From an uncultured Lachnospiraceae bacterium (GTDB lineage Bacteria; Bacillota; Clostridia; Lachnospirales; Lachnospiraceae), in contig CAMAGI010000002.1 of assembly GCA_945833775.1 (NCBI GenBank), positions 1 through 64,000 of the forward strand: 64,000 nt of DNA, read 5' to 3'. The notes beneath the pieces are model-generated. The model saw nothing but the letters and a program-made list of their open reading frames with translations, had not been told where the DNA came from and made no database searches. A program made the translations under genes and the position numbers. Of this stretch, positions 30,146 to 40,529 are shown one piece after another. How positions within the stretch are numbered: the first letter of the stretch is position 1; every line of letters begins with the position of its first letter.

Positions 30146-31528
30146 ATGGATGTTTTAAAGAAAATTCCTGTCAGAGAGCAGGATCCGGTAGAGCGCGCTG
30201 CCAATTTTGAGGAGGTGTGTCTCGGCTACAATGTGGAGGAAGCCTGTGCGGAGGCTTCCCGCTGTATCAATTGTAAGAATGCACAGTGCGTGAAAGGCTG
30301 TCCTGTTTCCATCGATATTCCGGGTTTTATTGAGAAAGTGAAGGAAGGTGACATTGCAGCCGCTTACCAGATCATCAGTGAGTCCAGTGCACTTCCTGCG
30401 GTATGCGGACGTGTATGTCCTCAGGAAAGCCAGTGTGAAGGCAAATGCATTCGCGGAATTAAAGGGGAAGCCATCTCAATCGGTAAGCTGGAGCGCTTTG
30501 TTGCTGACTGGGCAAGGGAAAATGGGATTAAGCCTACGGCGACGGTTGAGAAGAAGGGCAAGAAGGTTGCCGTAATCGGTTCCGGCCCCGCTGGTCTTAC
30601 CTGCGCCGGGGATCTTGCCAAGATGGGCTATGATGTGACCATTTTTGAGGCACTGCATGAGGCAGGCGGTGTTCTGGTTTACGGAATTCCAGAGTTTCGT
30701 CTTCCCAAACAGGCGGTTGTTGCGAAAGAAATCGAGAATGTGAAAGCCCTGGGTGTAAAGATCGAAACCAATGTCGTGATCGGTAAGTCAACAACGATCG
30801 ACGAACTGATGAAGGCAGAAGGATTCAGTGCGGTATTTATCGGATCCGGTGCAGGACTTCCCAAGTTCATGGGCATTCCCGGAGAGAATTCCAACGGTGT
30901 CTTTTCTGCGAATGAGTATTTGACCAGAAGCAATTTGATGAAGGCATTTGACGAAAATTCCACAACACCGATCATGCGCGGCCATAAGGTAGCGGTGGTA
31001 GGCGGAGGAAACGTTGCCATGGATGCGGCAAGAACTGCCCTTCGATTGGGTGCAGAAGTTCATATTGTCTACAGAAGAAGCGAAGAAGAGCTTCCTGCCA
31101 GAGTGGAAGAGGTGCATCATGCAAAGGAAGAGGGCATCATTTTTGATCTGTTAACCAACCCCACCGAAATACTGGCAGATGAAAAGGGCTGGGTCACCGG
31201 TATGAAGTGCATTCGCATGGAACTGGGAGAGCCGGATGAATCCGGAAGACGTAAGCCGGTGGAGATTCCCGGATCCGAATTTGTTATGGAACTTGATACC
31301 GTTATCATGTCCCTCGGAACGTCGCCCAATCCTTTGATTTCCTCTACCACAGAGGGTCTTGAGACCAATCGGTGGAAGTGCATTATCGCAGATGAAGCAA
31401 ACGGCGCTACAACCAAAGAGGGAGTATATGCCGGCGGAGATGCCGTGACCGGCGCTGCGACCGTAATTCTTGCAATGGGTGCCGGGAAAGCTGCTGCAAA
31501 GGGTATTGACGAGTATTTGAGCAAATAA
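30146..31528 (+). CDS. Glutamate-synthase-small-chain-like NADPH oxidoreductase (NfnB/SudA/GltA-like)
   Basis: CINCKNAQCVKGCPVSIDIPGFIEKV Fe-S region, VIGSGPAGLTCAGDLAKMGYDVTIFEA, VVGGGNVAMDAARTALRLGAEVHIVYRRSEEELPAR. Confidence 0.9.
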   Translation: MDVLKKIPVREQDPVERAANFEEVCLGYNVEEACAEASRCINCKNAQCVKGCPVSIDIPGFIEKVKEGDIAAAYQIISESSALPAVCGRVCPQESQCEGKCIRGIKGEAISIGKLERFVADWARENGIKPTATVEKKGKKVAVIGSGPAGLTCAGDLAKMGYDVTIFEALHEAGGVLVYGIPEFRLPKQAVVAKEIENVKALGVKIETNVVIGKSTTIDELMKAEGFSAVFIGSGAGLPKFMGIPGENSNGVFSANEYLTRSNLMKAFDENSTTPIMRGHKVAVVGGGNVAMDAARTALRLGAEVHIVYRRSEEELPARVEEVHHAKEEGIIFDLLTNPTEILADEKGWVTGMKCIRMELGEPDESGRRKPVEIPGSEFVMELDTVIMSLGTSPNPLISSTTEGLETNRWKCIIADEANGATTKEGVYAGGDAVTGAATVILAMGAGKAAAKGIDEYLSK

Positions 31529-31576
31529 AGGATAAAGCGCCATTCTCGGAGGCGGAAAAAGAGGAGGTATTGGGGT

Positions 31577-32485
31577 ATGCCTTGGTGTCCGAAATGCAAA
31601 AATGAATATCGCAAGGGAATCCGCGTCTGTGCGGATTGCGGAATGGAACTGGTGGAGGATGACATGTCCGTTGAGTACGTTCCCATCACCTTTGGTGAGG
31701 AGGAACAATTGAAGGGGCTGCAGGGATTTCTGGAGTATCATCAATACACGAAGTCCATCATTGAGTTCAGCAAGCAAGACGGAGTGTATGAACTCAAAGT
31801 GCCGAAGCCGGACCGGGAGCAGGTGGAAAAGATGACGAAAGCGTTCATGATTCAGCTTGCCAGGAAGCAGCAACAGGCCTACGAAGAAGCGATGCAAAAC
31901 GGATCAGAGCCGGAAGATGAGAAGGAGGATGGGATCGTTGTTGATAAGTTCTCTGCCAATGGGGTAAGGCGGCAGACCACAGCGAAGAATCCATCTTCCT
32001 ACGGCCTCTATGAGAGCAATTCGGATAAGGCGGAAAATAACCGCTCTTCCGGCTGGATGCTGTTGACGCTTGGCATATTAGGGCTGGTTGTTGTCGTACT
32101 TTGTATGATGGGTGTGATTCCGTTCCGTCCCGGCAGTGCCTATCTGTTTTATGGCGTGATGTCGGCGATGTTTTTGCTTTTCGTGGTAATGGGCGTGGTA
32201 TCGATGAAAAATGCAAGGATCTTTGCTGGAAGAGCAGAATCCGAAAACTCACTGCGTGCCACCATGCAGGAATGGTGCCGCGACAATTTGAAAAAAGAGG
32301 AATTGGACGCTCAGCTGGGCGGAACCCAGGGAATATCGGAGGAGGTGCTCTATTTCAGGAGATTTGCGCTGCTGAAGGAGAGACTTAATCACCAGTTCAT
32401 GAATCTGGATCAGTCGTTTTTGGAGAGCTTTATTGACAACTATGTCTACGACAGTGTCTTTGAGTCCCACGACAGTGAAGCATAG
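31577..32485 (+). CDS. Hypothetical membrane protein with N-terminal zinc ribbon (CPKC...CADCGMEL) and two TM helices
   Basis: MPWCPKCKNEYRKGIRVCADCGMEL; two hydrophobic stretches. Confidence 0.7.
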   Translation: MPWCPKCKNEYRKGIRVCADCGMELVEDDMSVEYVPITFGEEEQLKGLQGFLEYHQYTKSIIEFSKQDGVYELKVPKPDREQVEKMTKAFMIQLARKQQQAYEEAMQNGSEPEDEKEDGIVVDKFSANGVRRQTTAKNPSSYGLYESNSDKAENNRSSGWMLLTLGILGLVVVVLCMMGVIPFRPGSAYLFYGVMSAMFLLFVVMGVVSMKNARIFAGRAESENSLRATMQEWCRDNLKKEELDAQLGGTQGISEEVLYFRRFALLKERLNHQFMNLDQSFLESFIDNYVYDSVFESHDSEA

Positions 32486-32499
32486 AGATCGGTAGCTTT

Positions 32500-32979
32500 A
32501 TGAGAATATCAATTGTCTGTGTGGGAAAAATCAAAGAAAAATTTTATCGGGACGCACTGGACGAGTATGCCAAAAGGCTGTCTCGCTATTGCAAATTTGA
32601 GATCATTGAAGTGCAGGATGAGCAGACACCGGACAGAGCCTGTGAGACCCAGGAGGACAAAATTCGGGAAAAGGAAGCTGCCCGTATTCTGTCAAGGCTG
32701 CGGGAGGACACGTATGTTTGTACTCTGGAAATTTCCGGCAGGATGTTGGACAGTGTAGAACTTGCGGATTGGATCAATCAAGCAGCGCTTTGCGGGAAAA
32801 GTGATATCACGTTTGTGATCGGAGGTTCCCTTGGCCTCCATGATTCCGTGACCAAACGGTCAGATTTTCACTTGAGTTTTTCAAGGATGACATTTCCGCA
32901 TCAACTGATGCGCGTTATTCTGAGTGAACAGATCTACCGAAGCTTTCGGATTATCAACGGGGAACCCTATCACAAATGA
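32500..32979 (+). CDS. rlmH: 23S rRNA pseudouridine-1915 N3-methyltransferase
   Basis: VGKIKEKFYRDALDEYAKRLSRYCKFEIIEV, FVIGGSLGLHDSV, LSFSRMTFPHQLMRVILSEQIYRSFRIINGEPYHK. Confidence 0.97.
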   Translation: MRISIVCVGKIKEKFYRDALDEYAKRLSRYCKFEIIEVQDEQTPDRACETQEDKIREKEAARILSRLREDTYVCTLEISGRMLDSVELADWINQAALCGKSDITFVIGGSLGLHDSVTKRSDFHLSFSRMTFPHQLMRVILSEQIYRSFRIINGEPYHK

Positions 32980-32999
32980 CGATACAGGGCAAGGAATAA

Positions 33000-33036
33000 A
33001 CGGCTTTATGGCGTCTGCGGAATGAGGATTACTATG
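33000..33036 (+). promoter_or_regulatory. nth copy of the dispersed leader element
   Basis: ACGGC-TTTAT-GGCGT imperfect stem followed by CTGCGGAATGAGGATTACTATG; shares the 14-mer GCGTCTGCGGAATG with the fhs leader. Confidence 0.6.
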
Positions 33037-33666
33037 ACGAAAAAACAACGGGCGCTGGAAATTATTCAGCGTTTAAAGGCGGAATACCCGGATGCGGATT
33101 GTACTCTGGAATATGATCAGGCATGGAAACTTTTGGTCAGCGTTCGGCTGGCTGCACAGTGCACCGATGCGCGTGTCAATGTGGTGGTGGAAAAGCTGTA
33201 CGAACAGTTTCCCGATGTTTGTTCCCTGGCAGATGCACCGGTAGAAGAGATTGAGCGCCTGGTCCATCCCTGTGGCCTTGGAAAGAGTAAGGCACGGGAC
33301 ATCAGCGCCTGTATGAAAATGTTGCGGGACGAGTTTGATGGTAAGGTGCCGGATGATTTTGATACCTTGTTAAAGCTTCCCGGTGTGGGCAGAAAGAGTG
33401 CGAATCTGATTATGGGGGATGTGTTCGGCAAACCGGCCATTGTCACGGATACGCATTGCATCCGGCTCACCAACCGAATGGGCCTGGTGGATGGAATCAA
33501 GGAGCCTGCCAAAGTTGAGAAAGCATTGTGGAAGATCATACCTCCCGAGGAGGGAAACAGTTTTTGTCATCGACTGGTAGAGCACGGTAGAGCAGTCTGT
33601 ACAGCAAGGACAAAGCCATATTGTGAGAAGTGCTGTCTGAAAGATATCTGTAAACAGATTCTGTGA
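33022..33666 (+). CDS. nth: Endonuclease III (start ATG 33022 or 33034)
   Basis: LPGVGRKSANLIMGDVFG HhH motif, VDTHCIRLTNRMG-type site, 4Fe-4S CTARTKPYCEKCCLKDIC. Confidence 0.94.
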   Translation: MRITMTKKQRALEIIQRLKAEYPDADCTLEYDQAWKLLVSVRLAAQCTDARVNVVVEKLYEQFPDVCSLADAPVEEIERLVHPCGLGKSKARDISACMKMLRDEFDGKVPDDFDTLLKLPGVGRKSANLIMGDVFGKPAIVTDTHCIRLTNRMGLVDGIKEPAKVEKALWKIIPPEEGNSFCHRLVEHGRAVCTARTKPYCEKCCLKDICKQIL

Positions 33667-33726
33667 GCATGTAGGAACAGGAAACGACATATATAATTGC
33701 AAACACATTTTCCGGTCGGTAGAAGC

Positions 33727-34869
33727 ATGATCTATGTAGTAAAAGCAGGTGATACCGTGGACAGTATTGCACAGGAATTGAGAGTTTCCGTTTCCGCACT
33801 TACCTATGACAACCAAATACCATATCCCTATGAGCTTGCCATTGGGCAGGCTCTTTTTGTACAAGAAGAGATAAGAGAAGCGAGTCGTTCCGTTCAGGTC
33901 GCCGGCTATGCATATCCCTTTATCAGTACCTGGGTGCTGGAGCAGACGCTCCCTTTTCTTACAGAACTTCCGATTTTTTCCTATGGTTTTACGGGAAACG
34001 GGGATCTGATACCTCCGATATGGGATGATGAACGTCTGATTGCACTTGCACTGCAATATGGCACAAGGCCGATTCTGACACTCACTCCTTTTGGCCCTGA
34101 CGGAAGGTTTAACAACAATCTGATCAGTTCCGTTGTCAACAATGAGACCAATCGTACCAATCTGATCCGGAATCTGATCGAAGTTATGCAGAAGAAAGGC
34201 TATCAGGGAATCGATATTGATTTTGAATACATTTTGGCCGAGGACAGGGATGCTTTTACAGAATTTGTGGTGGAAGTCTCATTACAGATGGGAGCATACG
34301 GTTATACAACAAGCGTTGCTCTGGCTCCCAAGACAAGCGCAGATCAAAAGGGGTTATTGTACGAAGGCAAGGATTACGCTGCATTGGGCGCAGCGGTGGA
34401 TTATGTTCTAATCATGACCTATGAGTGGGGCTATACGTATGGCCCGCCAATGGCAGTGGCACCCATTCATCAGGTGAGGCGGGTGGTGGAATATGCGATA
34501 ACGGAAATTCCTCCAGGGAAGATCCTTCTGGGGATACCCAATTACGGGTATGACTGGCCCCTTCCCTTTGAGAGAGGCGTTACCGCTGCTACCACCATTG
34601 GCAACATCGAAGCGGTACGCATAGCGGTTGAACAGGGTGCATCCATCAAATTTGATGAGGTTTCACAAAGCCCTTTCTTTAACTACTTTGATTTCTATAC
34701 CGGTGTGGAGCATGAAGTATGGTTTGAGGATGTGCGCAGTCTGCAGAGAAAATTTGATCTGATAGAAGAATTCGGGCTTCGCGGAGCCGGTTACTGGCAG
34801 ATCATGCAGTGGTTTCGGGCAAACTGGCTGGAGCTTTCGGCGACTTTTTTTATCGGTAAAGAGGGATAG
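33727..34869 (+). CDS. LysM + GH18-like spore-germination/cortex protein (YaaH/SleL-like)
   Basis: N-terminal LysM MIYVVKAGDTVDSIAQELRVSVSALTYDNQI; GH18 motif GYQGIDIDFEYILAEDRDAFTEFV. Confidence 0.87.
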   Translation: MIYVVKAGDTVDSIAQELRVSVSALTYDNQIPYPYELAIGQALFVQEEIREASRSVQVAGYAYPFISTWVLEQTLPFLTELPIFSYGFTGNGDLIPPIWDDERLIALALQYGTRPILTLTPFGPDGRFNNNLISSVVNNETNRTNLIRNLIEVMQKKGYQGIDIDFEYILAEDRDAFTEFVVEVSLQMGAYGYTTSVALAPKTSADQKGLLYEGKDYAALGAAVDYVLIMTYEWGYTYGPPMAVAPIHQVRRVVEYAITEIPPGKILLGIPNYGYDWPLPFERGVTAATTIGNIEAVRIAVEQGASIKFDEVSQSPFFNYFDFYTGVEHEVWFEDVRSLQRKFDLIEEFGLRGAGYWQIMQWFRANWLELSATFFIGKEG

Positions 34870-34947
34870 AGCTTGTCAATGGAAGTGCGCGTGCGTTATA
34901 CTCAAAGTAGCATCGACCAATCGATTTGGTACAGGAGGGCACGTAAT

Positions 34948-36255
34948 ATGCGGATGTATGATATTATCATGAAAAAGAGAAACGGACAGACCCTGACTGA
35001 GGAGGAAATCAATTGGTTTATTCAGGGGTATACCAATGGAGAAATCCCGGATTATCAGGTTTCCGCATTGATGATGGCAATCTATTTTCAGAAGATGCAA
35101 AGGGAGGAAACGCTCGCACTTACCATGGCCATGGCAAGAAGCGGGGACCAACTGGACTTGTCTGCAATACATGGAATCAAAGTGGATAAGCACAGCACCG
35201 GAGGGGTTGGTGATAAAACTTCTCTTGCCTTGACTCCGATGGTTGCTGCTTGTGGTATTCCGGTCGCTAAAATGAGCGGAAGAGGTCTGGGACATACCGG
35301 GGGTACGATTGATAAGCTGGAAAGCTTTCCGGGATTTACAACTTCCATTTCCACAACAAAATTCATCGAGAATGTGAATACGATCGGAATTGCGATCATG
35401 GGACAGACAGCTGATCTTGCGCCTGCGGACAAAAAACTGTATGCTCTTCGGGATGTGACTGCTACCGTTGATAACATGTCCCTGATTGCCAGCTCCATCA
35501 TGAGTAAAAAACTGGCTGCCGGTGCAGATGCAATTGTTCTGGATGTCAAGACCGGGAGCGGTGCGTTTATGAAGACAACGGAGGACGCCTTTGCGCTTGC
35601 ACGGGAGATGGTCCGAATCGGAACCGATGCCGGACGTAAGACGATAGCTGTTGTCTCCGATATGGATCAACCTCTCGGAAGGGCTGTCGGAAATGCGTTG
35701 GAGGTCAAAGAGGCAATTGAGACCCTGCGGGGAAACGGGCCGAAGGATTTTGAGGAATTGTGCTTGACGATTGGCGCTCAGATGTTGATTGCCGGAGGAA
35801 AGGCCGAAAGCGAAGAGGAGGCAAGAGAAAAGTTAGTAAGAACCATTGAGGACGGTTCTGCGCTCCATAAGTTTGCTGAGTTTGTTGCAGCACAGGGAGG
35901 AGATGCATCTTATGTCTTTGAGCCGGAGAAATTGCCAAAGGCTGCAATTGTGGAAAACATTTGTGCCGATAGGGGTGGTTATCTGTCCAAAATCATATGT
36001 GATGAGGTTGGGATCTGTTCCCTCATACTCGGTGGCGGAAGGGAGACAAAGGAGAGTGAAATTGATCTGTCGGTAGGACTTGTCCTGAACAAGAAAGTTG
36101 GGGATCATGTGAAACCGGGGGATGTGCTTGCTGTCATGCATGCAAATGATGAGGAGCGTTTCCAACAGGCAAAGAAGCGTTTTCTTGAAGCCTGTCAGAT
36201 CACGGAGGAGGAACCTGTGAAAGAACCGTTTATCAAAGGAATCATCAGAGCATAA
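34948..36255 (+). CDS. pdp: Pyrimidine-nucleoside phosphorylase
   Basis: [73 protein letters not shown] open from 34873. Confidence 0.95.
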   Translation: MRMYDIIMKKRNGQTLTEEEINWFIQGYTNGEIPDYQVSALMMAIYFQKMQREETLALTMAMARSGDQLDLSAIHGIKVDKHSTGGVGDKTSLALTPMVAACGIPVAKMSGRGLGHTGGTIDKLESFPGFTTSISTTKFIENVNTIGIAIMGQTADLAPADKKLYALRDVTATVDNMSLIASSIMSKKLAAGADAIVLDVKTGSGAFMKTTEDAFALAREMVRIGTDAGRKTIAVVSDMDQPLGRAVGNALEVKEAIETLRGNGPKDFEELCLTIGAQMLIAGGKAESEEEAREKLVRTIEDGSALHKFAEFVAAQGGDASYVFEPEKLPKAAIVENICADRGGYLSKIICDEVGICSLILGGGRETKESEIDLSVGLVLNKKVGDHVKPGDVLAVMHANDEERFQQAKKRFLEACQITEEEPVKEPFIKGIIRA

Positions 36256-36319
36256 TAAATTTGCTTCTGAATGGAGCAAAACCGCATATAGTGTAGTAAA
36301 TGTCATTGCAGGCGATGTT

Positions 36320-36598
36320 ATGAAGAAGAAATCGGTGAGCAGTTCTGCTGAAAAAATCGTGGATCGCTTTCATTTGCCGAGAGATATCTGTGCGGGAGCA
36401 ATTTGCATTTCTCTTACCGGGGATCGTGAAGCATGGATCGAAAATTATCGGGGGATTCTGGAGTATACCGATACATCCATTCTTTTACAGTCGAAGACCT
36501 GCCGGGTATGTCTGGAGGGCGAGGGACTTGCCATTGACTATTATACCAACGAGGATATGAAAATCAGTGGTTTGATTCGTTGCGTTAAATATTTATAG
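36320..36598 (+). CDS. yqfC: Sporulation protein YqfC (YabP/YqfC family)
   Basis: Small protein, RFHLPRDICAGAICISLTGDREAWIENYRGILEYTDTSILLQSK...; immediately upstream of yqfD. Confidence 0.88.
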   Translation: MKKKSVSSSAEKIVDRFHLPRDICAGAICISLTGDREAWIENYRGILEYTDTSILLQSKTCRVCLEGEGLAIDYYTNEDMKISGLIRCVKYL

Positions 36599-36607
36599 GC
36601 GGTGTAT

Positions 36608-37831
36608 ATGCTTCGATTCTTTTATTTATTGCGCGGATATGTGATGATCAGACTGACCGGTTTTGCACCGGAGCGGTTTATGAATTTGTGCAGCAACAAG
36701 GGAATTCTTTTGTGGGATGTCAATAAGTGCGGTCAGGAATATACAATGTGTATCGGCCTTAAGGAATTCCGACAGATAAAATCCATCGTCCGTAAGACAG
36801 GGACAAGGGTAGCGGTACTGAAACGGTGCGGGCTGCCCTTTTTTGTTCCCAAAATGCTTGCCAGAAAGTGTTTCCTTTTCGGGATGATCCTGGCAATCGG
36901 ATTCTGGATTGTCTCATCCTTTTTTGTCTGGGATATACGGGCGGAGGGTAATCTTTGTGTGACGAAGGATCAACTGTTTGCTTTTCTGGAGGAAAATGAG
37001 ATTTATCGCGGAATGCGCAAAAGTAGTCTTGATATTGAATCTTTGGAGAAACAGATTCGAAGACAGTATCCGATTGTCACCTGGACCTCGGCCAAACTGG
37101 AGGGGACCCGGCTGGTGATTCAGATAAAGGAAAATGATATGCCGGACTATGAACGTGTACAGGACGGCGAAGCGGGAAATCTATCCGCTGATTTTGACGG
37201 AACAATTGTGTCCATGATTGTTCGAGAGGGTGTTCCGAAAGTGAAGATCGGAGATAGCGTGGAAAGGGGAACTGTCCTTGTGGAGGGGAAAATCCCGGTC
37301 ATGAATGAGGACGCGACGGTACGGGAATACCTATCGGTGAAAGCGGATGCGGATATTGTGGCAGAGCATACGCGGTCATTTCATGATGAGTTGAAGAAAT
37401 CATACCTCCAAAAGGATTACACGGGAAGAATCAGGAAGGAAGCCTATATTCGCTTTGGAAGCAGACAGCTTAAGCTTCCGGCAGATTCACCGTTTGCGGT
37501 ATATGACAGTGTGGTTCGGGAAACCCGTCCGGAGGTGTTTGAGTTACTTAAAATACCGCTTTATTTTGGGGAAATAACCCATCGGGAATACCAGAATACG
37601 CAGCATTATCACACAATGGAAGAGGCAAAGGGGATTCTTTCGGACAATCTGACACTTTTTCTTGAAACTTTAGTGGAAAAAGGGGTACAAATTATTGAAA
37701 AAGATGTTAAAATAGAACATGATGGCACAAAGTGGATTTTGGATTGCAATCTTTGTGTCAGGGAACGGATCGGAATCCTGACGGAGATTCCGGAAGAGAA
37801 TGTGGGAGAGGCGGAAGAAGCTCCGCAGTGA
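36608..37831 (+). CDS. yqfD: Sporulation protein YqfD
   Basis: FYLLRGYVMIRLTGFAPERFMNLCSNKGILLWDV; one TM; conserved order yqfC-yqfD-phoH. Confidence 0.9.
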   Translation: MLRFFYLLRGYVMIRLTGFAPERFMNLCSNKGILLWDVNKCGQEYTMCIGLKEFRQIKSIVRKTGTRVAVLKRCGLPFFVPKMLARKCFLFGMILAIGFWIVSSFFVWDIRAEGNLCVTKDQLFAFLEENEIYRGMRKSSLDIESLEKQIRRQYPIVTWTSAKLEGTRLVIQIKENDMPDYERVQDGEAGNLSADFDGTIVSMIVREGVPKVKIGDSVERGTVLVEGKIPVMNEDATVREYLSVKADADIVAEHTRSFHDELKKSYLQKDYTGRIRKEAYIRFGSRQLKLPADSPFAVYDSVVRETRPEVFELLKIPLYFGEITHREYQNTQHYHTMEEAKGILSDNLTLFLETLVEKGVQIIEKDVKIEHDGTKWILDCNLCVRERIGILTEIPEENVGEAEEAPQ

Positions 37832-37839
37832 CAGAATTT

Positions 37840-38847
37840 ATGCAGACAGTGCACAAGATGGAGATGTCCTCCGAAGTGATGCAGAATATTTTCGGACGGC
37901 AGGATGCCTATATCAAAAAACTGGAACGGGATTTTAACGTAACTGTTGTGGACAGAAACGGCTCAGTGACAATCACCGGCGAAGAGGATGATGTCATTCA
38001 GGTTGAAAAGGTGATCAAGCAGCTTACAATACTATCCGAACGCGGAAATGAAATCGAGGAACAGAATGTGGATTATGCAATTGAGATGGGGAAAGAGGAT
38101 AACGAGGAAGTGATTTCGGAGATTGATTCCGATTGTATCTGCCATACAATAAACGGAAAACCGATTAAGCCGAAGACCCTGGGACAGAAGAATTATGTGG
38201 ATGCCATCCGAAAGAATATGATTGTATTCGGACTGGGACCGGCCGGAACCGGCAAGACCTATCTTGCCATGGCGATGGCAATTACAGCCTTTAAGAATGA
38301 AGAGGTCAGCCGTATTATTTTGACAAGACCGGCTATTGAAGCAGGAGAGAAACTGGGCTTTTTACCCGGGGATCTGCAGAGCAAAGTAGATCCCTACCTT
38401 CGACCGCTCTACGATGCATTGTATCAAATCATGGGGGCGGAGAGTTTTGCGCGCAACATGGAAAAGGGACTGATCGAGGTGGCGCCGCTTGCGTATATGC
38501 GGGGACGTACGCTGGACAATGCCTATATCATTCTGGATGAGGCACAGAATACGACTCCTGCTCAGATGAAAATGTTTTTGACGCGTATCGGCTTCGGTTC
38601 GAAAGTGATCGTGACCGGTGACTCCTCTCAGAAGGATCTCCCTTCCGGAACCGTTTCCGGTCTGGATGTTGCGGTACGTGTTTTGGATAAAATTGATGAT
38701 ATTGCGTTCTGCAATCTTACAAGCAGGGATGTTGTGAGACACCCTCTGGTGCAGAAAATTGTCAAGGCATATGATACTTATGAAGCCCGCGAGAAGCAAA
38801 GAAGCGGGAAGCGAACCGAAAGGAAAGCCGGTAATGGAAGAAAATAG
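37840..38847 (+). CDS. phoH: PhoH-family ATPase
   Basis: KPKTLGQKNYVDAIRKNMIVFGLGPAGTGKTYLAMAMAITAF, YIILDEAQNTTPAQMKMFLTRIGFGSKVIVTGDSSQKDLP. ORF open from 37732. Confidence 0.94.
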   Translation: MQTVHKMEMSSEVMQNIFGRQDAYIKKLERDFNVTVVDRNGSVTITGEEDDVIQVEKVIKQLTILSERGNEIEEQNVDYAIEMGKEDNEEVISEIDSDCICHTINGKPIKPKTLGQKNYVDAIRKNMIVFGLGPAGTGKTYLAMAMAITAFKNEEVSRIILTRPAIEAGEKLGFLPGDLQSKVDPYLRPLYDALYQIMGAESFARNMEKGLIEVAPLAYMRGRTLDNAYIILDEAQNTTPAQMKMFLTRIGFGSKVIVTGDSSQKDLPSGTVSGLDVAVRVLDKIDDIAFCNLTSRDVVRHPLVQKIVKAYDTYEAREKQRSGKRTERKAGNGRK

Positions 38848-40015
38848 AGCTTCATTAACCTGGAAATATCTGGGATTTGAGATCTTTGTTCTGCTGCTTT
38901 CCTGTGCAGCTGTGTTTGGCCTGTCCTTCTGGCAAAATGGGGCAAATATGGTTGTAGCTGTAAGAGATGCCTGTATGGCATTGATCGGTACAGCGGTAAC
39001 GGGGTTCGTACTTCGAAGAGAATTCCTGACCGATCAGTTGGATTGCGACAATGCAGAGCATTTGTTCCGTTTTTGGACGAGCTATATAGCAGGCATTTTA
39101 TTTGTTTTGTGCAGTGTGTTTCTGCCGGTTGGCGGATGGCCCTATCCGGTTGTGTTTGTGATGCTGGCGCTGTTCTCAGACCGCATTGTGGGAATCGTGG
39201 CTGCATCATCGCTGCTGATGCTGTCAACTCTTGTGACCGGTTCTGCCGGCAGTATATTTTTGTTGTATTTTGTGAGTGGTGTATTTGCAGTGATACTGTT
39301 CGGAAAACCGGAACAGGAATGGAAGATAGCAGCACCGCTTTTACTGTCTTTGTTGTGTCTCCTTCTTCTGGAGACGGCGAACGTGATTCTTACGGCCAAC
39401 GAGAAGATTGGAATGGAATCCTTTGTGATTCCCCTTGTCAATTTGATTGTCACCGGGCTTCTCATGATGACTTTGCTGAAGATCTATTCGGGAAGGGTAC
39501 TCTATCGTTATCATATGAAGTATCAGGAGCTTAACGATACGGAGAATCCTGTTTTGGTGCAGATGCGCAAAACATCACGGGGAGAATATTTCCGTTGCAT
39601 CCACACAACCTATTTCTGTGAAAGGATTGCCGGTAAATTAAACATGGATGTGGAGGCATTAAAATGTGCCGGGTATTATCATCGTATCGGTGATCTGAAT
39701 GAGGTTTGCGAAACACTTGATTTCCCGCCCAGAGCGAAAGAGATTTTACAAGAGTATGCTACCTATAAGACGAAGCCGGTCAAAAGACGTGAGACGGCCG
39801 TTTTAATTCTCTCGGATATGGTTATCAGCACAATGTTATATCTGATTGCAAAGACTCCGGATAAACAACCGGATTGTGACCAGGTTATCGGGGCTGTTTT
39901 TGAACAGATTCAAAAGAACGGAACCTTTGATCACAGTGACCTGACTTTGAATGAACTACGGATTATACAAAAAACATTCCGGGAGGAAAAGCTGTATTAT
40001 GACTTTTTACGTTGA
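38834..40015 (+). CDS. PgpH/YqfF-like membrane protein with degenerate HD domain
   Basis: Start ATG 38834 (MEENRASLTWKYLG); about 6 TM helices followed by an HD-like region AGYYHRIGD in place of YYHDIGK; position between phoH and ybeY matches pgpH (yqfF). Confidence 0.78.
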   Translation: MEENRASLTWKYLGFEIFVLLLSCAAVFGLSFWQNGANMVVAVRDACMALIGTAVTGFVLRREFLTDQLDCDNAEHLFRFWTSYIAGILFVLCSVFLPVGGWPYPVVFVMLALFSDRIVGIVAASSLLMLSTLVTGSAGSIFLLYFVSGVFAVILFGKPEQEWKIAAPLLLSLLCLLLLETANVILTANEKIGMESFVIPLVNLIVTGLLMMTLLKIYSGRVLYRYHMKYQELNDTENPVLVQMRKTSRGEYFRCIHTTYFCERIAGKLNMDVEALKCAGYYHRIGDLNEVCETLDFPPRAKEILQEYATYKTKPVKRRETAVLILSDMVISTMLYLIAKTPDKQPDCDQVIGAVFEQIQKNGTFDHSDLTLNELRIIQKTFREEKLYYDFLR

Positions 40016-40505
40016 AAATGAAACCGGTGTGGAATTTGAATTTGATATCGAGGAAGTTGTACAACGCGTTTGTGAGGCGGTATTAAAGGCAGAGAAATGT
40101 CCCTTTGATACACAGATCAATGTTCTGCTTACGGACAATGCGGGAATTCGAGAGTTCAATCGCGATTATCGTCAGATTGATCGGGAGACGGATGTTTTAT
40201 CGTTCCCGAATATGGAGTTTGCCGAACCGGGCAGATTTGAGCTTCGGCCTGAAAATGAGGCTGATTGTCTGGATCCCGATACCGGAGAACTGATTCTGGG
40301 CGATATCATAATAAGTGTTGACAGAGTGCGGGAACAGGCCCGGGAATACGGTCACAGCCAGAAACGGGAATTTGCCTTCCTTGTGGCGCACAGTATGTTC
40401 CATCTGTGCGGTTACGATCATATGGAAGAGAGGGAACGTCTGCTCATGGAAGAAAAACAGGAGGCGGTTTTAAACGATCTCGGCATTACCAGAGAAAACA
40501 ATTGA
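39999..40505 (+). CDS. ybeY: Endoribonuclease YbeY
   Basis: REFNRDYRQIDRETDVLSFP, LGDIIISVDRV, HSMFHLCGYDHMEERE metal site; start ATG 39999. Confidence 0.95.
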   Translation: MTFYVENETGVEFEFDIEEVVQRVCEAVLKAEKCPFDTQINVLLTDNAGIREFNRDYRQIDRETDVLSFPNMEFAEPGRFELRPENEADCLDPDTGELILGDIIISVDRVREQAREYGHSQKREFAFLVAHSMFHLCGYDHMEERERLLMEEKQEAVLNDLGITRENN

Positions 40506-40529
40506 TCGATTCACGATGAGGATATTTCT

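Noticed and set aside
31625-31650. Another copy of the GCGGAATGG leader element near 31637
   Set aside because: It lies inside the coding sequence of the zinc ribbon (CADCGMEL), not before a start codon, and has no hairpin.
36263-36284. Terminator after pdp (TTTGCT...AGCAAA)
   Set aside because: 6-bp AT-rich stem without a following T-run; too weak to call.
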